Source: Lentimicrobiaceae bacterium
GTDB lineage: Bacteria > Bacteroidota > Bacteroidia > Bacteroidales > Lentimicrobiaceae
DNA: 64,000 nt
Assembly (NCBI GenBank): GCA_020636745.1
Contig: JACJXH010000005.1
Location: 62,001 to 126,000 of the forward strand
Direction of reading: 5' to 3'
In this document: piece after piece, positions 18,217 through 27,839 of the stretch
How the letters are laid out: each line of letters opens with the position of its first letter
Numbering within the stretch: the first letter of the stretch is position 1
The notes under the pieces: generated by a model
Told to the model about the DNA's origin: nothing
What the model saw: the letters and a program-made list of their open reading frames with translations, nothing else
Databases searched by the model: none
Made by a program: the position numbers and the translations under genes

Positions 18217-18229
18217 TACCAAATTGGTA
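18217..18229. promoter_or_regulatory. Candidate operator in the susC / regulator intergenic region
   Basis: TACCAAATTGGTA is a 13-bp palindrome (6-bp arms around one base), the only GC-containing symmetric element in the 242-bp divergent region. It lies about 80 bp upstream of the predicted susC start and about 100 bp upstream of the regulator's, a place that suits an activator or a shared site. The NrtR/AraR-like regulator encoded next door is the natural candidate to bind it. Confidence 0.45.
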
Positions 18230-18285
18230 TATAATTGTTTGTCAGCCACATAAAATATTTCATTAGTTCAAAAAATTTCCTGATA

Positions 18286-18318
18286 TTTGCATTTTCGATT
18301 AAAAAGTGAATAGTTTTG
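18286..18318 (+). promoter_or_regulatory. Promoter of the Nudix-type regulator gene
   Basis: TTTG (18286-18289), 21 nt, TAGTTTTG (18311-18318). Transcription start is expected close to 18325, the first base of the palindrome GTATTAAATAC. Confidence 0.6.
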
Positions 18319-18324
18319 CATTGT

Positions 18325-18335
18325 GTATTAAATAC
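18325..18335. promoter_or_regulatory. AT-rich palindrome at the regulator's own start
   Basis: GTATTAAATAC, 5-bp arms around one base, between the -7 box and ATG 18346. Position fits autorepression, but AT-rich palindromes of this size arise easily by chance. Confidence 0.3.
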
Positions 18336-18345
18336 GCATTTAATC

Positions 18346-19080
18346 ATGGAAGAGTTTATAAATAATATTTCGGTTGACTGTGTCATATTCGGCTTTAACA
18401 ATAAAACGCTGAATGTACTCCTTACCAAACGCGAATTAAAAGATCCGGACACCGGGGAAATTATATTCACGGATTATACTGTGCAAGGCCACCATGTACT
18501 TAAAGGTGAAAACATCAACGATGCAGCTGTCAGAGTTCTAAAAGACAAAACCGGGCTCGACAACATTTATCTTGAACAGTTCTACACATTTGGCGAAACA
18601 AATCGTGTACTTAAAGACAGAGACCAGCTCTGGATTAAGAAAAGATTCCCGATGGTTGAGGATCACGTAATTTCTATTGGATTCTGCGCCTTGGTTGACA
18701 GTTTAAAAGTTATTCCTGACAAACAGCACCCCGAAACCCTCTGGATGCCTGTTGACAACTTACCGGAACTTGGATTCGACCATGAAAAAATGATTCATAT
18801 GGCACTGGAGTTCCTTCGGAACAAACTACGTTTAGAACCTATTGGATTTGAATTGCTGCCCGAAAAATTTACGCTGACCCAATTGCAAAACCTCTATGAA
18901 GCCATACTGGGAATCAACCTCGACAGAAGAAATTTCTGGAAAAAGATATCTCAGATGAAATACGTCATTGCACTTGACGAAAAACAAAAAGGAGTTGCCC
19001 ACAAACCTGCTCAGGTCTTTATTTTCAGTAAAGACGTTTATGAGCGGACTAAAAAAGATAAACTTGATTTTTCTTATTGA
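18346..19080 (+). CDS. Nudix-type transcriptional regulator (NrtR/AraR-like)
   Basis: A 244-residue regulator with an N-terminal Nudix fold (about 5-150) and a C-terminal winged helix (about 160-235; FTLTQLQNLYEAILG then NLDRRNFWKKISQM, the usual NrtR DNA-binding region). The Nudix box is degenerate: where hydrolases have REVxEEtG this protein reads AVRVLKDKTGL, so catalytic acidic residues are missing and the domain should act as a ligand sensor. Family members include NrtR of NAD metabolism and AraR of arabinose use in Bacteroides; both bind a sugar-phosphate-type effector. Position, divergent from susC and first in a cellobiose operon, argues for control of this locus by a glucose- or cellobiose-derived metabolite. 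ATG 18346 chosen over the TTG at 18316, which overlaps the -7 box. Confidence 0.88.
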   Translation: MEEFINNISVDCVIFGFNNKTLNVLLTKRELKDPDTGEIIFTDYTVQGHHVLKGENINDAAVRVLKDKTGLDNIYLEQFYTFGETNRVLKDRDQLWIKKRFPMVEDHVISIGFCALVDSLKVIPDKQHPETLWMPVDNLPELGFDHEKMIHMALEFLRNKLRLEPIGFELLPEKFTLTQLQNLYEAILGINLDRRNFWKKISQMKYVIALDEKQKGVAHKPAQVFIFSKDVYERTKKDKLDFSY

Positions 19081-19210
19081 CAATCTGTCTGTGCAAGAGC
19101 CTTAAGCTTGTTGTTACCAGACACCCATAATTGTGAAACTAAACCGAAACATGGACTTTTCATCTCATCAAACATCCTGCTGTTAAACCTTACAATTTAT
19201 TTCTCCAATT

Positions 19211-20827
19211 ATGCCAGACGTAAACAAGATTACCCTTAAAGAGAAAATTGGTTATGCATTGGGCGATGGCGCGGCAAACATTGCCTGGCGTGCAGTTGCC
19301 ACCTTTCTTTTCGTGTTTTACACAGATGTTTTTGGTATAAGCCCCGTTGCAGTCGGATTATTGATGCTCGTTGCCCGGTTTAGCGATGGCATTACCGATA
19401 TCCTGATGGGTGTTATTGGCGACAGAACAAATACCAGATATGGAAAATTCCGCCCATGGATATTATGGACGGCTATTCCATTGGGCATTGTTTTATCCTT
19501 ATTATTTACCACTCCGGATTTAAACTCTACCGGTAAAATTATCTACGCCTACGTAACCTATATTTTGTTTACATTGATTTACACTGCCAACAACATTCCG
19601 TATGGCGCCTTAATGGCAGTCATCACAGGTGATGACAAAGAAAGGACGATTCTGGGATCATATCGCATGGTAGGCGCTTTTGCAGGCGGCATGATTGTTC
19701 AGGGAGCCTTGTTGTTTCTGGTTGCTCATTTCGGCAATGTTAACCCTACTATAGAAGTTAACAACCTCGACACCAAAAAATTCCAGGTTACTGTATCTGT
19801 ATTGAAAACAGTAGAAAACGCAAACATTAAAACCAAAGACGGCATTGCCTTATTTACCAGAATAAGCCCGGCAGATACAGGCAAAACCTATGAGCCTTTA
19901 AATTCAGTCAGCCTTTCACTGACACCCGGCACAAAATATGTATTTCTTGCTACAGGCGAAGAAAATCTGACTCCCCAAAAAATCTCGGTAATTGATCAAA
20001 AACGGGGATACAGCAATTCTATATATATCATGTCTGTTTTCCTGTCGTTCTTTATGTTCATTACTTTTTACACAACGCGTGAAAGAGTTCAGCCACCGAA
20101 AGAACAAAAAACAAACCTAAAACAGGACTTGAAAGATCTGGTAAGGAATAAACCCTGGCTGGTTCTTTTGATTATCGGTCTCTTGTTTAACATTTACAAT
20201 GCCACCAAGCAAGGTATAGTTGTCATATATTTTACCCATTACCTCAACAATCAGTTATTGGCCGGCTCTTACCTGGTAGGGCTCATGCTTGCATCCATAG
20301 CCGGTGCCATAGCAACAGGGCCATTGGGCAAAAAACTCGGCAAAAGAACCCTTTTTATTTACGCCTTGATTTTTTCGGCCCTGGTAAATGTCCTTATTGT
20401 CTTTTGCGGGCCCCATGACATCTACCCCATTTTTGCAATAGGAATGATTTCAGAATTCGCTGCAGCTATATTTCCCACCTTGTTTTTTGCCATGCTTGGC
20501 GATGCTGCTGATTATTCTGAATACAAAAACGGACGAAGGGCCACAGGGCTTATCTATTCAGCCGGGTCTTTTGCCTCAAAATTCGGCGGAGGTCTCGCCG
20601 GCGCCATTATTGGCTTGCTGCTTGGGGTCTTTAACTATAACGGACAAGATTCATCGGCAATACAGGGAGCTATTCCTGGAATCATCATGCTGATGAGCTG
20701 GATTCCTGCACTCATTGCTTTGTTGGCCGCTGCGCTTATGACAATGTATCCGCTGACTCAGCAAAAAATGGATGAAATCACTACAGAACTAACCAATAGA
20801 AGAACTATTGAGGAGCACTCCAAATAA
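19211..20827 (+). CDS. GPH-family (MFS) sugar:cation symporter with periplasmic insertion
   Basis: A 538-residue inner-membrane permease of the glycoside-pentoside-hexuronide family. The N-terminal KEKIGYALGDGAANIAW, RFSDGITDILMGVIGDRT (TM2-3 loop) and RYGKFRPWILW are diagnostic; twelve helices can be placed. Between TM5 (ending LLFLVAHFG, about residue 175) and TM6 (starting about 272) there is a hydrophilic, beta-rich insertion of roughly 90 residues that typical GPH proteins (about 450 residues) lack; by family topology it faces the periplasm. With cellobiose phosphorylase encoded 40 nt downstream, the substrate is most likely cellobiose or a cello-oligosaccharide. Probably in one operon with the regulator (130-nt gap, no terminator). 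Confidence 0.92.
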   Translation: MPDVNKITLKEKIGYALGDGAANIAWRAVATFLFVFYTDVFGISPVAVGLLMLVARFSDGITDILMGVIGDRTNTRYGKFRPWILWTAIPLGIVLSLLFTTPDLNSTGKIIYAYVTYILFTLIYTANNIPYGALMAVITGDDKERTILGSYRMVGAFAGGMIVQGALLFLVAHFGNVNPTIEVNNLDTKKFQVTVSVLKTVENANIKTKDGIALFTRISPADTGKTYEPLNSVSLSLTPGTKYVFLATGEENLTPQKISVIDQKRGYSNSIYIMSVFLSFFMFITFYTTRERVQPPKEQKTNLKQDLKDLVRNKPWLVLLIIGLLFNIYNATKQGIVVIYFTHYLNNQLLAGSYLVGLMLASIAGAIATGPLGKKLGKRTLFIYALIFSALVNVLIVFCGPHDIYPIFAIGMISEFAAAIFPTLFFAMLGDAADYSEYKNGRRATGLIYSAGSFASKFGGGLAGAIIGLLLGVFNYNGQDSSAIQGAIPGIIMLMSWIPALIALLAAALMTMYPLTQQKMDEITTELTNRRTIEEHSK

Positions 20828-20867
20828 CTACTAAATCTATTTTTAACATTAAGCATTTCACACTCAT

Positions 20868-23306
20868 ATGAAATTCGGACATTTCGACGACAACCAAAAG
20901 GAATACGTGATTACCAACCCGCAAACTCCTTTCCCATGGATAAACTATCTGGGCACTGGCGGGTTTTTCAGCATTGTTTCTAATACCGGCGGAGGGTATA
21001 GCTTTTATAAAGATGCACGTCTGAGAAGAATTACGCGAAACAGATACAACAATGTGCCTGTTGATGACGGAGGTAAGTATTTTTACATTAATGACGGTGG
21101 CAACATTTGGTCGCCGGGTTGGAAGCCTGTTAAAACAGCACTTAGCAAATATGAATGTCGTCATGGACTTGGCTATTCAAAAATAACTGGCACCTTGCAT
21201 CAACTTGAGGCAGAAGTCCTCTATTTTGTTCCTCTTCAATTCGATGGTGAAGTTATCCGGGTAAGGCTTCAGAATAAAAGTTCAGAAAATAAGCACATCA
21301 AGCTCCACTCTTTTGCAGAATGGGCCTTATGGGATGCACTTGACGATATGACCAACTTCCAGCGTAACCTCAGCACAGGCGAAGTTGAGATTGAAGGCTC
21401 CTGCATTTATCACAAAACAGAATACCGCGAACGCCGCAATCACTATGCTTTTTACTCCGTTAACAGTGAAATAAACGGCTTTGATACAGACAGGGAAACC
21501 TTTTTGGGCGCATACAATGGCTTTGACAACCCCGAAATGGTTCGAAACGGTAGCTGTGGTCATTCTGTGGCACACGGATGGTCACCGGTTGCGTCGCATT
21601 TTATTGAAATGGAACTAGAACCCGGCGAAACAAAAGAGTATGTTTTTGTTCTTGGCTATGTTGAAAACAATAACGATGAAAAGTTTTCTGCTCCCAACGT
21701 AATCAACAAAACAAAAGCCCGTCAGATGATTTCGCAGTTTGAAACTTCTGAACAGGTTGAAACTGCATTGAAACAACTTCGTGATTCATGGACAACGCTG
21801 CTGGGCACATTCAATGTAAAATCAGGAGATGAAAAGCTTGACAGGATGGTAAACATCTGGAATCAGTATCAATCCATGATTACATACTACTTCTCAAGGA
21901 GCACATCATATTTTGAATCAGGAATAGGCAGGGGAATGGGATTCCGCGATTCCAACCAGGATATCATTGGCATGGTTCACCTGGCTCCCGAACTGGCGCG
22001 TCAACGCATCATTGATTTAGCCAGCACACAGCTTGAAGACGGAAGTGCCTATCATCAATATCAGCCCCTGACTAAAAAAGGAAACCACGAAGTTGGCGGC
22101 AACTTTAATGACGACCCGCTTTGGCTAATTCTTTCTGTATCTGCATATCTGAAAGAAACCGGCGACTGGTCATTACTCGACTACCACGCCCCTTTTAACA
22201 ACAATGGCAACGAAAGTTCAATTTTTGAACACATCAAAAGGTCGTTTTATCATGTTGTTAATAACCTTGGACCGCACAACCTCCCGTTAATTGGCAGGGC
22301 CGACTGGAACGATTGCCTCAATCTGAATTGTTTTTCAGAAACTCCGGGCGAATCATTTCAAACAACCAACAATAAAATTGGCAAAACCGCTGAGTCGGTT
22401 ATGATAGCCGGAATGTTTGTTCTTTATGGCAAAGAGTATGTTCGGATATGCCAGCTGACCGGACGAAGCGCTGAAGCCACAGAAGCTCAGCATCACATCA
22501 ACAACATGAAATCCGCCATAGACGCATACGGCTGGGATGGAGAATGGTTTTTAAGAGCTTACGATTATTATGGCAACAAAGTCGGAAGTAAAGAAAATGA
22601 TGAAGGGCAGATTTTTATCGAATCTCAGGGATTTTGTATTATGGCAGGTATAGGCATTGAAGATGGACGTGCAAAACAAGCCTTAAAAAGTGTTGAAGAC
22701 AGATTAGCTACACCCTATGGCATTGTTTTATTAAACCCGGCCTATACAAAGTACCATCTGAACCTTGGCGAAATCACAACTTACCCTCCCGGATATAAAG
22801 AAAACGCCGGTATCTTCTGCCACAATAACCCCTGGATAATTATTGCCGAAACCCTGGTTGGCAATGGAGATAAAGCATTTGACTACTATAAACGAATTAC
22901 GCCAGCTTACCTTGAAGACATCAGTGAATTGCACAAGACCGAGCCATATGTATACTCCCAGATGATTGCCGGTAAGGATTCAGCAAAACCAGGGGAAGCT
23001 AAAAACTCATGGCTGACCGGAACTGCAGCATGGAATCTTTACACTGTAAGCCAATATATTCTCGGCATACAACCAGACTACGACGGACTATCAGTGAATC
23101 CGTGTATTCCAGACGAGTGGGAGAATTTTGAAATTACACGTAAGTTCAGAGGTGCGATTTACAAAATTACCGTGGTAAACAACAAAAAAAGTGAAACAGG
23201 AATCAGCAAGGTAACTGTTGACGGCGAAAGTTATTCTTCTAACCTGCTGCCTGTTTTTGAGCCGGGAACAACCCATACCATAGTTTATGAAATTGGTAAA
23301 TCATAA
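20868..23306 (+). CDS. Cellobiose phosphorylase (GH94)
   Basis: Cytoplasmic phosphorolysis of cellobiose to glucose and alpha-glucose 1-phosphate, saving one ATP per disaccharide. Length 812 residues agrees with characterised cellobiose phosphorylases (about 810-822). The N-terminal beta-sandwich starts with the typical [19 protein letters not shown]; the (alpha/alpha)6 barrel carries [12 protein letters not shown] (355-366), the catalytic-acid region [10 protein letters not shown] (476-485, D479/D482 being the acidic residues; the one equivalent to D490 of the Cellvibrio gilvus enzyme is the general acid), and the phosphate-binding loop WLTGTAAWN near the end. No signal peptide. The closeness of motifs to cellobiose rather than chitobiose or cellodextrin phosphorylases supports the substrate; longer cellodextrins cannot be excluded. 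Confidence 0.93.
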   Translation: MKFGHFDDNQKEYVITNPQTPFPWINYLGTGGFFSIVSNTGGGYSFYKDARLRRITRNRYNNVPVDDGGKYFYINDGGNIWSPGWKPVKTALSKYECRHGLGYSKITGTLHQLEAEVLYFVPLQFDGEVIRVRLQNKSSENKHIKLHSFAEWALWDALDDMTNFQRNLSTGEVEIEGSCIYHKTEYRERRNHYAFYSVNSEINGFDTDRETFLGAYNGFDNPEMVRNGSCGHSVAHGWSPVASHFIEMELEPGETKEYVFVLGYVENNNDEKFSAPNVINKTKARQMISQFETSEQVETALKQLRDSWTTLLGTFNVKSGDEKLDRMVNIWNQYQSMITYYFSRSTSYFESGIGRGMGFRDSNQDIIGMVHLAPELARQRIIDLASTQLEDGSAYHQYQPLTKKGNHEVGGNFNDDPLWLILSVSAYLKETGDWSLLDYHAPFNNNGNESSIFEHIKRSFYHVVNNLGPHNLPLIGRADWNDCLNLNCFSETPGESFQTTNNKIGKTAESVMIAGMFVLYGKEYVRICQLTGRSAEATEAQHHINNMKSAIDAYGWDGEWFLRAYDYYGNKVGSKENDEGQIFIESQGFCIMAGIGIEDGRAKQALKSVEDRLATPYGIVLLNPAYTKYHLNLGEITTYPPGYKENAGIFCHNNPWIIIAETLVGNGDKAFDYYKRITPAYLEDISELHKTEPYVYSQMIAGKDSAKPGEAKNSWLTGTAAWNLYTVSQYILGIQPDYDGLSVNPCIPDEWENFEITRKFRGAIYKITVVNNKKSETGISKVTVDGESYSSNLLPVFEPGTTHTIVYEIGKS

Positions 23307-23387
23307 ACACCTTTCATTTTAGATTGCTTAAAATCTAAGGTTCAGTGAGCGCCAGAAATCATTAAACTAACTTTCAAACCCTTTTCA

Positions 23388-24386
23388 ATGAATAAGACTT
23401 ATTCAGCAAATAGTGAGCGTTACCATAAAATGAAATACACCCGCTGCGGGAAAAGCGGAATATTGCTTCCAGCCATATCACTTGGCCTGTGGCATAATTT
23501 CGGTTTTGCCGACAATTACAACAACGCGCGTGAAATAATTCGCAGCGCTTTCGACCAGGGAGTTACTCATTTTGATTTGGCCAATAATTATGGACCTCCT
23601 GCCGGTTCAGCTGAAGAGGTGTTCGGCTCCATCCTGAAAAAAGACTTTGCGAATTACAGGGATGAAATGCTTATCACAACTAAAGCCGGCTATGACATGT
23701 GGGATGGGCCTTATGGAGAATGGGGCTCACGCAAGTATCTGGTTGCAAGTTTAAATCAAAGCCTGAAACGCCTGGGACTTGACTATGTTGACATTTTTTA
23801 TTCTCATAGGTTCGACCCTGACACACCGCTTGAAGAAACCATGATGGCACTTGATTTTATTGTTAAAAGCGGTAAAGCATTGTATGCCGGAATCTCAAAT
23901 TACACGGCTGAACAAACAACAGAAGCCCTGCAAATATTAAAAAAACTCGGTACGCCATGTCTTATTCATCAGGCAAGGTATTCAATGATTGACAGGACCG
24001 TTGAAAACGGCTTGCTTGACGTACTTGACAAAAATGGCGTTGGATTCGTAGCCTACTCTCCGCTGGCCCAGGGTGTGCTAACAGACAGGTATCTGAAAGG
24101 AATTCCTTCGGATTCACGTGCATCAAAAGCTCACTTTCTCAAGCCAGAATACTTGACTCCCGAACTTATTGCCAATGTTGGCAAACTCAACAACATTGCC
24201 CAGCAAAGAGGCCAAAGTCTTGCTCAAATGGCAACAGCATGGCTGCTGAAAGACCACCGGGTAACCTCGGTAATTGTAGGGGTCAGCTCGGTAAGGCAAT
24301 TAAACGACAACTTGGAAACGCTAAAAAATGTTTCGTTTTCGCCAGAAGAAGAAGCTAAAATTAACACCATACTTGCCCGTTTTTAA
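23388..24386 (+). CDS. Aldo/keto reductase, YghZ / Kv-beta-like
   Basis: A 332-residue NADPH-dependent TIM-barrel reductase. The catalytic tetrad is complete: D63 and Y68 in HFDLANNYGPP, K99 in TTKAGYDMW, H140 in FYSHRFDP. The sequence follows E. coli YghZ (L-glyceraldehyde 3-phosphate reductase, a family acting on small aldehydes) closely, including the N-terminal ANSERYHKMKYTRCGKSG, so the first ATG at 23388 is the right start. No signal peptide. It sits 81 nt after the phosphorylase and 42 nt before the GH5 gene, so it is an integral operon member; its task in beta-glucan use is unclear and could be reduction of an aldose or detoxification of reactive carbonyls. Confidence 0.9.
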   Translation: MNKTYSANSERYHKMKYTRCGKSGILLPAISLGLWHNFGFADNYNNAREIIRSAFDQGVTHFDLANNYGPPAGSAEEVFGSILKKDFANYRDEMLITTKAGYDMWDGPYGEWGSRKYLVASLNQSLKRLGLDYVDIFYSHRFDPDTPLEETMMALDFIVKSGKALYAGISNYTAEQTTEALQILKKLGTPCLIHQARYSMIDRTVENGLLDVLDKNGVGFVAYSPLAQGVLTDRYLKGIPSDSRASKAHFLKPEYLTPELIANVGKLNNIAQQRGQSLAQMATAWLLKDHRVTSVIVGVSSVRQLNDNLETLKNVSFSPEEEAKINTILARF

Positions 24387-24428
24387 TTGAGCCTGAACTG
24401 TTCATTAAAAAATAAAACAACTGCTGAT

Positions 24429-25445
24429 ATGAAAAAAACAATTTGGATTTGCACATTAATAGCCAGCCTGATATGCTTAAAAAGTGAAGCATTCGGACAA
24501 AAAGTTACAGCCTGGGAACAATGCGCCAGGATGGGAAGAGGTGTAAATATAATCGGTTACGACACCGCGCTCTGGAAAGATCACACAAAGGGCAGGTTTA
24601 AAGAATCCTATTTTAAAAAGATTAAAGATGCAGGTTTTTCAACTATCAGAATTAACCTTTTTGCATTTTCAGGCATGGATAGCAACTACATCCTTAACCC
24701 AAAATGGCTTGAAACACTTGACTGGGCCGTACAAAAAGGTCTGGAAGCACAACTCATGGTAATTCTCGACATGCATGAATACAATGCCATGGCTGACGAC
24801 CCCATTGCCAAGAAGGAAATGTTTATGTCGGTATGGAGGCAACTGGCTCCCAGATATAAAAATCAGCCTGAAAATGTTATATTTGAAATTTTAAACGAAC
24901 CTAATCAGAAACTTACTGTTGATTTATGGAACGAATACCTGGCCGATGCCATTAAGTTGATTAGGCAAACAAATCCTGACAGGACTTTAATTATAGGCCC
25001 TGGCAACTGGAATGGCATCGAAAGTTTGCCAACGCTAAAGCTACCTGCCGATGACAGAAACATTATTGCTACTGTTCATTTTTACCAACCTATGCCTTTT
25101 ACACACCAGGGGGCTTATTGGACCAATGAATTCAAAAACCTCAGCGGTATAAAATGGACTGGCTCAGCAGAGGAAAAAGCTGATGTAGAAACCAAATTTA
25201 AACAGGTGTATGATTGGTCAAAAGCAAACGACAGACCCATATTTTTGGGTGAATTCGGCGCTTATGATAAAGGCGACATGGAATCACGGGCACGGTACAC
25301 TTCACATGTGGCACGGACCGCCGAAAAGTTTGGATTCAGTTGGGCATACTGGCAATTCGACAGCGACTTTATCGTTTATGACATAGCCAGAGAAGCATGG
25401 GTTGAACCCATTTTAAATGCTTTAATGAACGTTGAAACAAAATAG
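24429..25445 (+). CDS. Secreted GH5 endo-beta-glucanase
   Basis: A 338-residue glycoside hydrolase family 5 enzyme, with signal peptide (about 1-24, MKKTIWICTL...AFGQ). The (beta/alpha)8 barrel has the GH5 landmarks: arginine in STIRINLFAF (about R74), His in LDMHEYNA (H116), acid/base E157 in ILNEPN, H217/Y219 in TVHFYQP and nucleophile E275 in LGEFGAYD. It should cut internal beta-1,4 (or mixed-linkage) glucan bonds outside the cytoplasm; the exact subfamily cannot be fixed by eye. No carbohydrate-binding module or T9SS tail, so it is probably periplasmic. The frame opens at a TTG directly after the reductase stop (24387), but the signal peptide begins at ATG 24429. Confidence 0.9.
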   Translation: MKKTIWICTLIASLICLKSEAFGQKVTAWEQCARMGRGVNIIGYDTALWKDHTKGRFKESYFKKIKDAGFSTIRINLFAFSGMDSNYILNPKWLETLDWAVQKGLEAQLMVILDMHEYNAMADDPIAKKEMFMSVWRQLAPRYKNQPENVIFEILNEPNQKLTVDLWNEYLADAIKLIRQTNPDRTLIIGPGNWNGIESLPTLKLPADDRNIIATVHFYQPMPFTHQGAYWTNEFKNLSGIKWTGSAEEKADVETKFKQVYDWSKANDRPIFLGEFGAYDKGDMESRARYTSHVARTAEKFGFSWAYWQFDSDFIVYDIAREAWVEPILNALMNVETK

Positions 25446-25517
25446 TAAGCTCACAACAGGCATTCGTTTCAGTAAATGCATTGTTGTCCGATTATTCGAA
25501 AATATTCACGTAAAAAG

Positions 25518-27839
25518 ATGAAACCTATGACCAAAAACACACAGAAGATATTGGTTCAGTATTTTTTATCTGCTATTGTACTTCTAATTGCAGGCAGCTG
25601 TAACCAGGTATCAGATAACAAGTCCGACAGAGCTATGGATCAGAAAATAAGCGAATTAATTTCCAAAATGACTTTGGAAGAAAAAGTCGGGCAGTTAAAT
25701 CAGCTATCAAATCCTTACCAGCAAACCGGCACCGGAGAAGCGTCTGAGCACAACGAAAGCTTTGACGAAATGGTTGCCAATGGAGAAGTGGGGAGCTTTT
25801 TAAATGTCCTGGGGGTTGATGAGACAATGCGATTGCAAAAAATTGCTGTAGAAAAATCGCGACTGGGCATTCCGCTCATATTTGGATATGATGTTATACA
25901 TGGTTACAAAACATTGTTTCCTGTACCGCTTGCTGAAGCTGCCAGTTTCGACCGTTCAATGATGGAAAAAAGTGCCCGAATTGCTGCTATTGAATCAGCA
26001 GCTAACGGCCTGCACTGGACATTTGCCCCAATGGTTGACATTTCGCGCGACCCAAGGTGGGGGCGCATCATGGAAGGGGCCGGCGAAGACGTTTATCTGG
26101 GCGAACAGGCAGCCATTGCCCGTGTTCACGGATTTCAGGGAAAAAATCTTTCTGATGCCAATACCATTGCAGCCTGCGCCAAACATTTTGCTGCATATGG
26201 AGCTGCCATCGGAGGCCGTGATTACAATGCTGTTGATATGTCGGAACGCCAATTGCGTGAAGTATATCTGCCACCTTACAAAGCAGCTGTTGATGCAGGT
26301 GTGGCAACCTTCATGTCATCATTTAACACACTGAACGGCATTCCGGCTTCAGGCAGCCGCTGGTTACAAACCGAAATCCTTCGACACGAATGGGGCTTTG
26401 ATGGCTTTGTCGTTTCCGATTGGAATTCGCTGGGCGAAATGATGTTCCATGGCAATGTTGCTTCTGAATACGAGGTGGGATATCGGGGAGTTGATGCAGG
26501 GGTTGATATGGATATGGAAGGCCGTATTTACATCAATCAGGTAAAACAACTGCTTGATGATAAAAAAATCAGCATTACCCAGATTGACGAGATGGTAACC
26601 CGTGTTCTGCGGATTAAATTCAGACTCGGGCTGTTTGACAATCCTTTCCAGTATTGTGATAAACAAAAGGAGAAAGAATTAACCATGCACCCCGATCATC
26701 TGGCCGCTTCACGCGAAGTTGCTGAAAAGTCAATCGTTTTACTTAAAAACGAAAACAAAACACTCCCCATAACCAGCAACGTAAAGCGAATAGCTGTCAT
26801 CGGGCCGCTTGCCAATGACAAGGATGCCCCTTTGGGCAACTGGCGTGGCAATGCTACCCCTAACACCGCTGTTTCGTTACTTGAAGGGATGAAAGCAACA
26901 GCGGGCAGCAACTATGAAATCATGTATGCTGAAGGTTGTAAACTTACAACCAATGAAGAGCTGAATTTCTTTACCCAGTTAGCAGTAAACACCACAGACC
27001 GCAGCGGGTTTGCCGAAGCAATTGCTACAGCTAAAAAAGCTGATGTTGTTGTTATGGCTTTAGGAGAAACAGCATATATGTCGGGAGAATGCCGAAGCTA
27101 TGCTGATATCTCACTGAAAGGCTTGCAACTTGAGCTGCTACGCGAAATCAGAAAAACCGGCAAACCAATCATACTCACCCTTTTCACCGGGCGCCCCCTT
27201 GTTCTTACCGATGTGGTTGAACATACTGACGCCATTCTCAATTGCTGGCTGCTGGGCACTGAATCAGGCAATGCTATTGCCAATGTATTGTTTGGTAAAT
27301 ACAATCCATCAGGAAAGCTGCCTGCATCCTTCCCTTATCATGTTGGTCAGATACCAGTATATTACGAGCAAATGAATACCGGAAGACCTTACAATCCCAA
27401 TCCGGAAGGATTTAGTTCCAAATACCGCGATATCCCCAATGCGCCTCTTTTTGCTTTTGGTTACGGATTAAGCTATACAACATTTGAATATAGCAACCTC
27501 AAACTGAGCGCTACAAAAATCAACTTGAATGAGAAGCTTACAGTAAAAGCCACTATCACCAATACAGGCGAATACAACGGCGAAGAAGTGGCTCAGCTTT
27601 ATATCCGCGATGTGGTGGGTAATGGAGTTTCACGTCCTCTTCTGCAACTCAAGGGATTCGAAAAAATCATGATTGAGAAAGGTAGTAGCAAAGAAGTTAC
27701 CTTTGATATTTCGCCCTCAGATCTCGCTTTCTTCAGAATGGATAATAAGTTTGCTCCTGAAGCCGGAAAATTCGAAGTATTCGTTGGAACTTCTTCTGAC
27801 AATCTGAAGCTTAAAGGCGAATTTGACCTTGTTGAATAA
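25518..27839 (+). CDS. GH3 beta-glucosidase lipoprotein
   Basis: A 773-residue GH3 exo-enzyme that releases glucose from the non-reducing end of beta-gluco-oligosaccharides. A lipobox LLIAGSC gives a lipidated Cys at residue 28, so it is membrane-anchored in the periplasm or on the surface. Order: TIM barrel (about 45-385; KHFAAYGAAIGGRDYN substrate loop, nucleophile D301 in GFVVSDWNS), alpha/beta sandwich (about 415-625, acid/base region LGETAYMSGECRS) and a C-terminal fibronectin-III-like domain (about 690-770). Start ATG 25518; the ORF opens earlier at 25476 without signal-peptide character. Last gene of the cellobiose operon; a terminator follows at 27933. Since cellobiose is phosphorolysed inside, this enzyme may mainly trim longer oligomers. 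Confidence 0.93.
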   Translation: MKPMTKNTQKILVQYFLSAIVLLIAGSCNQVSDNKSDRAMDQKISELISKMTLEEKVGQLNQLSNPYQQTGTGEASEHNESFDEMVANGEVGSFLNVLGVDETMRLQKIAVEKSRLGIPLIFGYDVIHGYKTLFPVPLAEAASFDRSMMEKSARIAAIESAANGLHWTFAPMVDISRDPRWGRIMEGAGEDVYLGEQAAIARVHGFQGKNLSDANTIAACAKHFAAYGAAIGGRDYNAVDMSERQLREVYLPPYKAAVDAGVATFMSSFNTLNGIPASGSRWLQTEILRHEWGFDGFVVSDWNSLGEMMFHGNVASEYEVGYRGVDAGVDMDMEGRIYINQVKQLLDDKKISITQIDEMVTRVLRIKFRLGLFDNPFQYCDKQKEKELTMHPDHLAASREVAEKSIVLLKNENKTLPITSNVKRIAVIGPLANDKDAPLGNWRGNATPNTAVSLLEGMKATAGSNYEIMYAEGCKLTTNEELNFFTQLAVNTTDRSGFAEAIATAKKADVVVMALGETAYMSGECRSYADISLKGLQLELLREIRKTGKPIILTLFTGRPLVLTDVVEHTDAILNCWLLGTESGNAIANVLFGKYNPSGKLPASFPYHVGQIPVYYEQMNTGRPYNPNPEGFSSKYRDIPNAPLFAFGYGLSYTTFEYSNLKLSATKINLNEKLTVKATITNTGEYNGEEVAQLYIRDVVGNGVSRPLLQLKGFEKIMIEKGSSKEVTFDISPSDLAFFRMDNKFAPEAGKFEVFVGTSSDNLKLKGEFDLVE

